Shown one piece after another: positions 24,637 through 31,604 of a stretch of DNA of 64,000 nucleotides. A program made the position numbers and the translations under genes. Position 1 is the stretch's first letter. Each line of letters starts with the position of its first letter. The notes under the pieces are model-generated. The model did no database searches. It had not been told where the DNA came from and saw nothing but the letters and a program-made list of their open reading frames with translations. This DNA is from Methylorubrum populi. GTDB lineage: Bacteria; Pseudomonadota; Alphaproteobacteria; Rhizobiales; Beijerinckiaceae. The stretch covers positions 310,001 through 374,000 of the forward strand of contig NZ_AP014809.1 of the NCBI RefSeq assembly GCF_002355515.1, in the 5' to 3' direction.

Positions 24637-25305
24637 TTGGTGCCGCCCGTGACCATCCAGGCTTCCTCGACGCCGACCGTCGAGTACTACTTCAGCTTCC
24701 TCTCGCTGTGGTCCTATGTCGGGAGCCGCGCCTTCCGCGCGCTCACGGAGCGCACCGGCGCGGAGATCGTCTACAAGCCGGTCGATCTAATGGCCGTCTT
24801 CGCGGCCGGCGGCGGCAAGCCCGTCAAGGAGCGACCCCTGCAGCGGCAGGCCTACCGTCTCGTCGAGATGCAGCGCTGGCGCCGCATCCGCGGCATCCCG
24901 CTGGTGTTGCACCCGAAGTTCTATCCGGCCGATCCCTCGCTCGCCCACCGCGTCCTGCTCGCCGCCCTCGACGAGGGCCGCGCGGTCGCCGACTTCGTCC
25001 ATGCGGGCCTCAGCGCCGTCTGGGCGGACGAACTCGACATCGCCGATCCCGGCACGATCGTCGGCCTCGCTGAGGACGCCGGGCTAGACGGCGAGCGGCT
25101 GCTTGCCCGGGCCGACGAGCCCGCTCACCGCGCGACGGAGGCAGCGCTGACCCGTGAGGCGATCGGGCGGCAGGTGTTCGGAGCGCCGTTCTATTTCTAT
25201 CGCGACGAGCCGTTCTGGGGTCAGGACCGGCTCGACCTGATGGAGGCGGCGATCTCGGGCTCGGAGGCACCGATCCCGTCGCCGGACCTCTCCGCCTTGG
25301 GCTGA
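24637..25305 (+). CDS. DsbA-fold 2-hydroxychromene-2-carboxylate isomerase family protein
   Basis: About 222 residues with the thioredoxin-like kappa-class fold: VEYYFSFLSLWSYVGSRAF at the N-terminus (serine where DsbA has its CxxC cysteine), KPVDLMAVFAAGG, and the C-terminal VFGAPFYFYRDEPFWGQDRL. Members are glutathione-dependent isomerases of aromatic breakdown or kappa-class glutathione transferases. The start is uncertain: TTG 24637, GTG 24640 and GTG 24649 are all in frame without a clear ribosome site. It lies 56 bases after the transporter ATPase, probably in the same transcript, and its 3' end overlaps the convergent permease gene by 85 bases. Its role in a sulfur island is unclear. 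Confidence 0.78.
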   Translation: MVPPVTIQASSTPTVEYYFSFLSLWSYVGSRAFRALTERTGAEIVYKPVDLMAVFAAGGGKPVKERPLQRQAYRLVEMQRWRRIRGIPLVLHPKFYPADPSLAHRVLLAALDEGRAVADFVHAGLSAVWADELDIADPGTIVGLAEDAGLDGERLLARADEPAHRATEAALTREAIGRQVFGAPFYFYRDEPFWGQDRLDLMEAAISGSEAPIPSPDLSALG

Positions 25306-26630
25306 GCTCGGGTCTGCCCGAGCAGGGCGTTGAGAAGAATGGCCGCGATCGCAGTGAGCAGGATCGGGTCCTTGACGATCGGCGAGAGCGCGTCCGGCAC
25401 GGCCCGGAAGAAGAGCGGCTGCACGATCGGGATCAAGCCGATCCCCAGCGAGGCGGCGATGATGAGTGCGTCGCGGCTGCCCGCCCGGGCGTAATCGACC
25501 TGGGCCAGGATGCGGATGCCGGTCGCCGCCACCATGCCGAACATCACCAGGGCCGCCCCGCCGAGCACCGGCTGCAGGATCGAGGCCGCGAGATAGGCGA
25601 CCTTCGGCACGAGGCCGAGCAACAGCATGATCGCGCCGGCCGCCGCGCAGACCCAGCGGCTGTGCACGCCGGTGAGCCCGACGAGGCCGACATTCTGCGA
25701 GTAGGACAGGTAGGGGAAGGTGTTGAGCAGGCCGCCGATCAGCGTACCGAGCGCGTCGGCGCGCAGGCCCCGCCGGATGTCCTCCGTCCCGACCTTTCGC
25801 CCGGTCATGACGCCGAGCGCCAGGAACATGCCGGTCGCCTCGATGAAGACGATGGTCATCACGAGGCACAGGATCAGGCAGGGCACGAGGTGGAAAGTGG
25901 GCGCCCCGAACTGCAGCGGCAGCACCACCCGCAGCCACGGCTCGGCGCCGAGGCCTTCGAAGCTCGTCCAGCCGAGCGCCAGGGTGACGCCGTAGCCGAG
26001 CGCGATCCCGAGAAGCACGGCGATGCGCCCGACGAAGCCCGGACCGAACCGGGCGATCAGGAGCGTCGCGGAGAGGACGCCGGCCGCCACCGCGACCGTT
26101 CCGGGAGCGCCGAAACCGGCGCTACCCGCGCCCCCGCCCGCCCAGCCGACGGCGACGCGGGTGAGCGCGATGCCGATCATCAGGAGGATCGTGCCGGTCA
26201 CGACCGGCGGGAAGAACCGCATCACCCGACCGATGAAGGGCGTGACGAGAAGCCCGTAGAGGCCGCCGACGATCACCGCGCCGTAGATGCCGGTGAGCCC
26301 GACCCCGGGCATCGCCGCGATGGCGAGAAGCGGCTGGATCGCCACCGCGGTCACACCCATGATGACGGGGAGCCGGATCCCGAACGGGCCGATGCCCACG
26401 GTCTGGATCAGCGTGGCGATGCCGCAGGCGAACAGGTCGGCGTTGATGAGGAGCGCGATCTGATCCTTGGGCAACTGCAGCGCCCCGCCGACGATGAGCG
26501 GGACCGCGATGGCGTTGGCGTACATGACGAGCACGTGCTGGAGCCCCAGCACGAACAGGCGCGGCGCGGGCGGCACCGCATCGACGCTGTCACCGACCGC
26601 GCCGCCGGGAATCGGCTCGACCGGCCTCAT
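25221..26630 (-). CDS. NCS2-family nucleobase:cation symporter
   Basis: 469 residues with about 12-14 membrane helices and the diagnostic nucleobase-ascorbate signature QNVGLVGLTG. The family imports xanthine, uric acid or uracil with protons or sodium. It is the last gene of a minus-strand operon whose other members deal with organosulfur compounds, and it overlaps the upstream monooxygenase gene by four bases, so the link is not accidental. It may carry a different ligand, or supply a purine-like substrate or product. The final 30 residues are polar and overlap the 3' end of the convergent isomerase gene. Confidence 0.85.
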   Translation of the reverse strand: MRPVEPIPGGAVGDSVDAVPPAPRLFVLGLQHVLVMYANAIAVPLIVGGALQLPKDQIALLINADLFACGIATLIQTVGIGPFGIRLPVIMGVTAVAIQPLLAIAAMPGVGLTGIYGAVIVGGLYGLLVTPFIGRVMRFFPPVVTGTILLMIGIALTRVAVGWAGGGAGSAGFGAPGTVAVAAGVLSATLLIARFGPGFVGRIAVLLGIALGYGVTLALGWTSFEGLGAEPWLRVVLPLQFGAPTFHLVPCLILCLVMTIVFIEATGMFLALGVMTGRKVGTEDIRRGLRADALGTLIGGLLNTFPYLSYSQNVGLVGLTGVHSRWVCAAAGAIMLLLGLVPKVAYLAASILQPVLGGAALVMFGMVAATGIRILAQVDYARAGSRDALIIAASLGIGLIPIVQPLFFRAVPDALSPIVKDPILLTAIAAILLNALLGQTRAQPKAERSGDGIGASEPEIAASIRSSRS

Positions 26631-27673
26631 CCCCGCACCCGCGGAAACACCTGCTCGGCGAAGCGGGCCATCTCCGCCTCAAATGGCTGGAACTGCAGCA
26701 TGAAAAGCTCGATCCCGGCTGCGTGGAAGGCGCGGATGCGATCCGCTACGGTATCGTAGCTGCCGACGAGCCCGGCCGCCGTGCCGCCGTTGGTGCCGAC
26801 ATGGTGCGAGGCCGCCGCGTCGGTCTTGGCGAACATCACGCTCGCGACATCCGTGCGCGCTCGGGTCTCGTTCCGAAGTGCCTCGTCGCGGCGGCTCAGG
26901 CTCAGCAGGCGCGCGAACTCGGCCTCCGCCTCCCCGTCGGTCTCACGGGCGATCACGAAGGCCGAAAGGCCGTAACGCAGCCGGCCCACCGCCGCCGGGC
27001 GGTGGGCCACGTCGGCGATGAGGTCGGCGACCGCTGCGATCGGCTGTCCGTTGATGAACCAGACGTCGCCGTGATCGGCGACCAGCGCGCGGGCCGGCTC
27101 GGACTCGCCGCCGACATAGATGGTCGGCCGCGCCCGGTAGGTGCCGGCCGGTTTGAGCTGATAATCCTCGACGCGGAAATGCCGGCCCTCGAAACAGACC
27201 CGCTCGCCCCGCAGCAGCCGGTCGACGAGGTCGATCCATTCGCGGCCGTAGGCGTAGCGCTCGTCATGGGCCGGAAACGGCAGGCCGGCCCGCTCGAATT
27301 CGGCGCGGTTCCAGGCGTTGACGAGGTTGAGACTGAAGCGTCCCTGGCTCACGTGCTCGATCTGCAGCGCCATCTTGGCGAGCACGACCGGGTGGTAGAG
27401 CCCCGGCTTGATCGCCGCGATGAGTTCGATCCGCTGCGTCAGCGCCGCGAGGGCGGCCGAGGCCGTCCAGGCCTCCAGCTGGTCGCGGGTCTCGTCGTAG
27501 GGGTTCACCGTGTGCTGGGCGACGAGGACAGAATCGTAGCCGAGGCGTTCAGCCGCGAGCACGAGGGCGCGGTTGCGGGCCCAGGAGGCGTCGTGCGGCT
27601 CGTCCGGATCGTGGCGGGCGGCGCGGGAGCCGTGGACTGGGGCCCAGACGCCGAAGCGGAGCGGATGGCTCAT
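26627..27673 (-). CDS. Flavin-dependent monooxygenase, LLM class (SfnG/SsuD-like)
   Basis: 348 residues with a bacterial-luciferase-like barrel throughout: FGVWAPVHGSRAARHDPD, ELIAAIKPGLYHPVVLAKMA, GRFSLNLVNAWNRAEFERAG, HDERYAYGREWIDLVDRLL and PTIYVGGESEPAR. The pattern is closest in my reading to FMNH2-dependent dimethylsulfone and alkanesulfonate monooxygenases, which cleave C-S bonds oxidatively and release sulfinate or sulfite. No NAD(P)H:FMN reductase partner is encoded in the operon, so reduced flavin must come from elsewhere. It is flanked by a sulfonate-type binding-protein gene upstream (4-base gap) and by the NCS2 permease gene downstream (ATGA overlap). Confidence 0.83.
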   Translation of the reverse strand: MSHPLRFGVWAPVHGSRAARHDPDEPHDASWARNRALVLAAERLGYDSVLVAQHTVNPYDETRDQLEAWTASAALAALTQRIELIAAIKPGLYHPVVLAKMALQIEHVSQGRFSLNLVNAWNRAEFERAGLPFPAHDERYAYGREWIDLVDRLLRGERVCFEGRHFRVEDYQLKPAGTYRARPTIYVGGESEPARALVADHGDVWFINGQPIAAVADLIADVAHRPAAVGRLRYGLSAFVIARETDGEAEAEFARLLSLSRRDEALRNETRARTDVASVMFAKTDAAASHHVGTNGGTAAGLVGSYDTVADRIRAFHAAGIELFMLQFQPFEAEMARFAEQVFPRVRG

Positions 27674-27677
27674 CGGC

Positions 27678-28646
27678 TCACCCCCGTCCGGCCGGCGGTT
27701 GCCAGAGCCGCACGGCGGTGGCGTCGAGCCGGCGCGGGATCAGCCCGGCTTCCAGAAAGGTGTCGGCGATAGGCTGCTGCTCGGAGAGCGCTGCCCGGTC
27801 GACCGCCCGCACGGCGTAGGAGCGCCGCTCGTTGACCGTGGCGACGACCTCCGGCGGCAGGTCGCCCCAGATCGGCGCCAGGAGGGACACAGCCGCCGAC
27901 GGGTTGGCCTTGACCCATTGCCCCGCCTCGACCAGCGCGGCGAAGACGGTCGCCACCACCTCCGGCTGCTCCGCGGCGAAGCTGTCGTTGACCGTGTAGT
28001 AGCGATTGTAGCTCGACAGGCCGGTGGCGTCGGCGAGCACCCGCACCGGGCGCTTGGCCTGGACAATGGCGAGGAACGGGTTCCAGATCGCCCACGCCTC
28101 GATCCCGCCCCGCTCGAACGCGGCGAGCCCGTCGGGCGCCTCCAGATAGGCCGGGCGGATGTCGGCGAATCGCAGTCCCTCGCGCCTCAGCGCGCCCGCG
28201 AGGATGAAGTGGCAGCCCGATCCCTTCGAGACGCCGACCGTGCGGCCCTTGAGATCGGCGAGCGTGCGGATCGGCGACTCGTCGGGGACGATGATCGCCT
28301 CGGCCCGCGGCGAGGCGCCCTCCATGGCGTAAAAGGTCAAGGCTGCGCCCGCCGACTGAGTGAAGACCGGCACCGCGTCGGCCACGTCCGCGTGGACGTC
28401 GACCGCGCCGGTGTTCATCGGTTCGAGAACCTTGGTGAAGAGGTGCCAGCTCACGCCGAAACCTTGCCGGCCGAGCCGTTCCTCCAGAGTGCCCCGCGCC
28501 TTCAAGACGGTGAGGAGGGTCGAGGAGCGCTGGTAGCTGAACTTCACCGTCCGGCCGGCGCGGGCCGGGCCGGATCGGCCCAAGGCGAGGCCGGTCGCGA
28601 GGCCGGCGGCCAGCGCGCCGGTGACGTGGCGTCGAGTCAGGGTCAT
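27678..28646 (-). CDS. Sulfonate-type ABC substrate-binding protein (Tat-like signal)
   Basis: 322 residues. The N-terminus LTRRHVTGALAAGLATGLAL resembles a twin-arginine or Sec signal. The binding fold has GRTVKFSYQRSSTLLTVLKA, SPIRTLADLKGRTVGVSKGS, GIEAWAIWNPFLAI and AAEQPEVVATVFAALVEAGQ, typical of SsuA-type aliphatic sulfonate binding proteins. It starts in a four-base overlap with the cytochrome c stop and is followed after four bases by the monooxygenase. No permease or ATPase is encoded in this operon, so it may dock to the NitT/TauT-type transporter on the opposite strand. Confidence 0.82.
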   Translation of the reverse strand: MTLTRRHVTGALAAGLATGLALGRSGPARAGRTVKFSYQRSSTLLTVLKARGTLEERLGRQGFGVSWHLFTKVLEPMNTGAVDVHADVADAVPVFTQSAGAALTFYAMEGASPRAEAIIVPDESPIRTLADLKGRTVGVSKGSGCHFILAGALRREGLRFADIRPAYLEAPDGLAAFERGGIEAWAIWNPFLAIVQAKRPVRVLADATGLSSYNRYYTVNDSFAAEQPEVVATVFAALVEAGQWVKANPSAAVSLLAPIWGDLPPEVVATVNERRSYAVRAVDRAALSEQQPIADTFLEAGLIPRRLDATAVRLWQPPAGRG

Positions 28647-29215
28647 CGGGCTTCCGTGCGCTCGGCGGGGCGGGGTGCTGGGTTCGGGGGCGGGACGTCG
28701 GGCCGCGGGTCGGCGGTGAAGCCGTCGCGGTTCGGCATGGCGACCCGTGGCAGGGACGCGGCGTCGAGGCTCGCCTCCTCCGGCAGCAGGCCGTTGAGAT
28801 GCAGCACGTAGGCGCTGACCGCGTAGGTCTCGTTCGCGGTGAGCGATTGCGGCGCGTCGAACGGCATGGCCCGGCGCACGTAGTCGAACAGGGTCGTGGC
28901 GTAGGGCCAGAAGCTGCCGACCGTGCGCAGGGGCTTGGCGCTCGCGAGGCTGCCCTGGCCGCCGGCCAGAGCCTCCGCGGCCGCCCCCTCGCCGCGGGCG
29001 CCGTGGCAGGCGGCGCAGCGCGCCGCGTAGAGGCTCGCGCCATCGCGCACGCTGCCGTGGCCGGGCGGCAAACCCCGGCCATCGGGACGCACGTCGATGT
29101 CCCAGGCCGCGATGGTTTCCGGAGTGGCCGAGCGGCCGATGCCGAGCGGCTCGGCCGCAGCGGCCCCGGTGAGAGCGAGGCTCAGGACGAGCGGAAGGAG
29201 CGCCTCACGCCGCAT
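28643..29215 (-). CDS. Cytochrome c subunit of sulfite dehydrogenase (SorB-like)
   Basis: 190 residues with a signal peptide (ALLPLVLSLALTGAAAAEPL) and one class I heme c site, C67-A-A-C70-H71; a likely distal Met is in YVRRAMPFDAPQSLT. The C-terminal 40 residues are proline-rich. It starts inside the last 11 bases of the molybdopterin subunit gene, the arrangement expected for a heterodimeric periplasmic sulfite dehydrogenase in which the cytochrome takes electrons from the Mo centre and passes them to the respiratory chain. The pairing is inferred from gene order and class; a SoxD-type cytochrome is the alternative. Confidence 0.83.
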   Translation of the reverse strand: MRREALLPLVLSLALTGAAAAEPLGIGRSATPETIAAWDIDVRPDGRGLPPGHGSVRDGASLYAARCAACHGARGEGAAAEALAGGQGSLASAKPLRTVGSFWPYATTLFDYVRRAMPFDAPQSLTANETYAVSAYVLHLNGLLPEEASLDAASLPRVAMPNRDGFTADPRPDVPPPNPAPRPAERTEAR

Positions 29216-30425
29216 AGGTCACTGCTCCGTCCGGCCCGATGCTCCAGCCGAACACCGCGTTGTTGTGATAGAAGGAGCGGGTGCCGCGCACCGCGACGAG
29301 AGCCTCGCGCGATGGCTGCACGTAGCCGGTCTCGTCCCGCGCCCGGCTCAGGAGCCGCGCCGGCCCGCCCTCCCAGCGCCAGGGCAGACGGAAGCGGGTG
29401 AAGCAGCGCGGCAGCACCGGTCCTTCCAGACGCGCCTCCCGCCAGGAGACGCCGCCATCGGTCGAGACCTCGACGCCGGAGATCCGTCCGCGCCCGGTCC
29501 AGGCGAGCCCGCGGATCTCGTGGAAGCCGGGCTCCTGAAGCCGCTGGCCGCCCGACGGCGCAGTGATGACGGATTTGGCCTCCATCACGAAGGTGAACTG
29601 GCGCGCGCTGCCATCCGGCATCAGGTCGGTGTATTTTGAGGTCTCCTCGCGGGTCTGGAACGGGCGGTCGCCGACCTTGATGCGGCGCAGCCACTTGATG
29701 CTGAGGTTGCCCTCCAGGCCCGGCAGGAACAGCCGCAAGGGATAGCCCTGCTCCGGGCGCAGCCGCTCGCCGTTCTGGGCGTAGGCGAGGATCGCCCCGT
29801 CGAGCGCGTCCAGGGGAACCGAGCGGGTCATGGCGCAGGCATCCGCTCCCTCCGCCAGGATCCAGGCCGCCCCCGGCTTCAGGCCGACCTCGGCCAGCAA
29901 GGTTGAGAGCTCGACGCCGGTCCACTCGGCGCAGGAGATCAGGCCGTGGCTGTCCTGCACCGTCCAGTCGGGCTTGGCCCCGAGCCAGGGCGTGTTGCCC
30001 GAGCATTCGAGGACATGCAGCCGCGAGACCGTGGGGAAACGGACGATGTCGTCCATCGTCAGGGTCAGCGGGCGCTCGACGAGGCCGTGCACGGCGAGGC
30101 GGTGCCGATCCGGGTCGATCGCCGGAATGCCGGCGTGGTGGCGCTCGAAATGCAGGCCGTTCGGAGTCAGGATGCCGTGCAGACCCTGGAGCGGCGTCAC
30201 CGTGGACGAGGCCCCGGGGAAGCGCGGCGGCAGCCGCGGATAGCGCGCGAGCGTCTCATTCGGGGCGGGCCGGCCGTAGCCGGGGGCGGTGGCGCCCTGC
30301 TCGCGGGTCCAAGGCGGCACGTCGAGGGGGCTCGCCTCCGCGAGCGCCCCGGTGGCGACGCCCGCTCCGGCAAGCGAGCCGGCCATGCGCAGGAAGCCGC
30401 GCCGGTTCTCCATCCGCTTGCCCAT
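29205..30425 (-). CDS. Molybdopterin sulfite dehydrogenase (SorA/SoxC-like)
   Basis: 406 residues. A twin-arginine signal is visible (ENRRGFLRMAGSLAGAGVAT). The molybdopterin domain has HGILTPNGLHFERHHAGIP, the Mo-ligating cysteine C141 in HVLECSGNTPW, SLPL-like SVPLDALDGAILAYAQNGE and GYPLRLFLPGLEGNLSIKW. The C-terminal dimerisation domain has GLAWTGRGRISGVEVSTDGG. These are sulfite oxidase family hallmarks; SorA and SoxC both fit. The ATG at 30425 is one base after the upstream binding-protein stop; the in-frame ATG at 30413 is an alternative. It would oxidise sulfite released by desulfonation to sulfate in the periplasm. Confidence 0.86.
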   Translation of the reverse strand: MGKRMENRRGFLRMAGSLAGAGVATGALAEASPLDVPPWTREQGATAPGYGRPAPNETLARYPRLPPRFPGASSTVTPLQGLHGILTPNGLHFERHHAGIPAIDPDRHRLAVHGLVERPLTLTMDDIVRFPTVSRLHVLECSGNTPWLGAKPDWTVQDSHGLISCAEWTGVELSTLLAEVGLKPGAAWILAEGADACAMTRSVPLDALDGAILAYAQNGERLRPEQGYPLRLFLPGLEGNLSIKWLRRIKVGDRPFQTREETSKYTDLMPDGSARQFTFVMEAKSVITAPSGGQRLQEPGFHEIRGLAWTGRGRISGVEVSTDGGVSWREARLEGPVLPRCFTRFRLPWRWEGGPARLLSRARDETGYVQPSREALVAVRGTRSFYHNNAVFGWSIGPDGAVTYAA

Positions 30426-30426
30426 G

Positions 30427-31458
30427 CTACTTCGCGCTCGCCTCGGCCTGGGCCGCCTCGAAGAAGCGGGGGTCGAACAGTCCGTCCGTGGGCGGGGTCT
30501 TCTCGCTGATGCCGAGGGTGGTCTGGAAGGACAGCATCGCGCCCGTCGCCGCCACGATGCTGCGCGGATCGGCGACGTACTGGGTCGCGGGCGAGGTGAG
30601 CGCGTTGCGCAAGGTGGCGGCGCTGACGATGCCTTTGCCGAGCGCCGCCTCGACCGCCGGGAGCGCCCGTTCCGGCTCGCGCTTGAGTAGATCGACGGCC
30701 CGTACGATCGCCGAGACGAGCGTGCGCACGGCCTCCGGGTTCTGCTCAAGGAAGGCGCCGCGCACCGCCACCACCGTTCCGGGCTGGCCCGGGAAGAGGT
30801 CGTTGCCGCCCGCGACTAGGCGGATCTGCGGGTTGCGCTCGCGGATGATGCTGAGGCCCGGCTCGCGCACCGTCGCGGCCTCGACCGCCCCGGCCAGGAT
30901 CGCCTGCTGGGCCGCGTCGATGCCGAGCGTCACGATCTGCACGTCGGCCGGATCGACCTTGTGCACCTCGCGCAGCCAGTAGGACAGGTTGGTGTAGGGG
31001 ATCGAGCCGAGCGGCTGGGTCGCGATCTTGGCGGGCCGTCCGTTCTCCTCGCGGAAGCGCCGGAAGGCCGCCGCCGGCGCCGTGCCGTCGGTGAGCGGGC
31101 CGGCGAGCTTGGTGCCGGCCACGAGCACGTTCTCGCCGACCGCGGTGGCCGCCACCACCCGCAGATCGACACTCCGGGTCCGGCCGATCGCCACCGGCGT
31201 GATCCCGGCGACGTAGACATCGAGCGTCCCGCTCGCCGCCGCTTGCACGGCATTCGGCCCGGAATCGAACAGCGTCACCGCGGGCTTCAGGCCGCCGGCG
31301 CCAAGCCAGCCTTCCCGCTCCGCCACGAACAAAGGTGCCGCGCCGAGCACCGGAATCGCCCCGATCCGCACGGGCAGCGGCTGCGTCTGCGCCTTCGCCG
31401 CGCAGGTCCCAAGAGTCACGAAGAGAAGAATCGCCCACCAGATGGATCGAGATAACAT
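30427..31458 (-). CDS. Sulfonate/taurine-type ABC substrate-binding protein
   Basis: 343 residues from ATG 31458; the longer frame to 31575 begins with a TTG and lacks a signal. The signal peptide is IWWAILLFVTLGTCAAKA. The binding fold has PVRIGAIPVLGAAPLFVAER, AASGTLDVYVAGITPVAIGR, LGSIPYTNLSYWLREVHKVD and GGNDLFPGQPGTVVAVRGAF. First gene of the six-gene minus-strand operon. Codons near the start are AT-richer than the rest and the promoter region to 31604 is AT-rich. It differs enough from the second binding protein at 27678 to suggest a different ligand. Confidence 0.82.
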   Translation of the reverse strand: MLSRSIWWAILLFVTLGTCAAKAQTQPLPVRIGAIPVLGAAPLFVAEREGWLGAGGLKPAVTLFDSGPNAVQAAASGTLDVYVAGITPVAIGRTRSVDLRVVAATAVGENVLVAGTKLAGPLTDGTAPAAAFRRFREENGRPAKIATQPLGSIPYTNLSYWLREVHKVDPADVQIVTLGIDAAQQAILAGAVEAATVREPGLSIIRERNPQIRLVAGGNDLFPGQPGTVVAVRGAFLEQNPEAVRTLVSAIVRAVDLLKREPERALPAVEAALGKGIVSAATLRNALTSPATQYVADPRSIVAATGAMLSFQTTLGISEKTPPTDGLFDPRFFEAAQAEASAK

Positions 31459-31604
31459 GATCGTTCTTTTATTTAGAGCAGAAAGATAAGATCCATTCAG
31501 ATCTATCTGCATTATGGACAATTCAATCGAGCGCGCAAGACATGACATAAAATGGAGGCTATAGACCCGTGGCAAGACGGTACGTTGCGAAGGAATGATC
31601 GGCG

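Noticed and set aside
25662..26759. 365-codon frame opposite the NCS2 permease
   Set aside because: Composition is rich in Glu/Arg/Asp/His without hydrophobic core, the usual antisense shadow of a membrane protein gene.
31459..31604. Imperfect inverted repeat AGATAAGATC / GATCTATCT in the sulfur-operon promoter region
   Set aside because: Arms differ in length and the region is AT-rich, so chance symmetry is likely.
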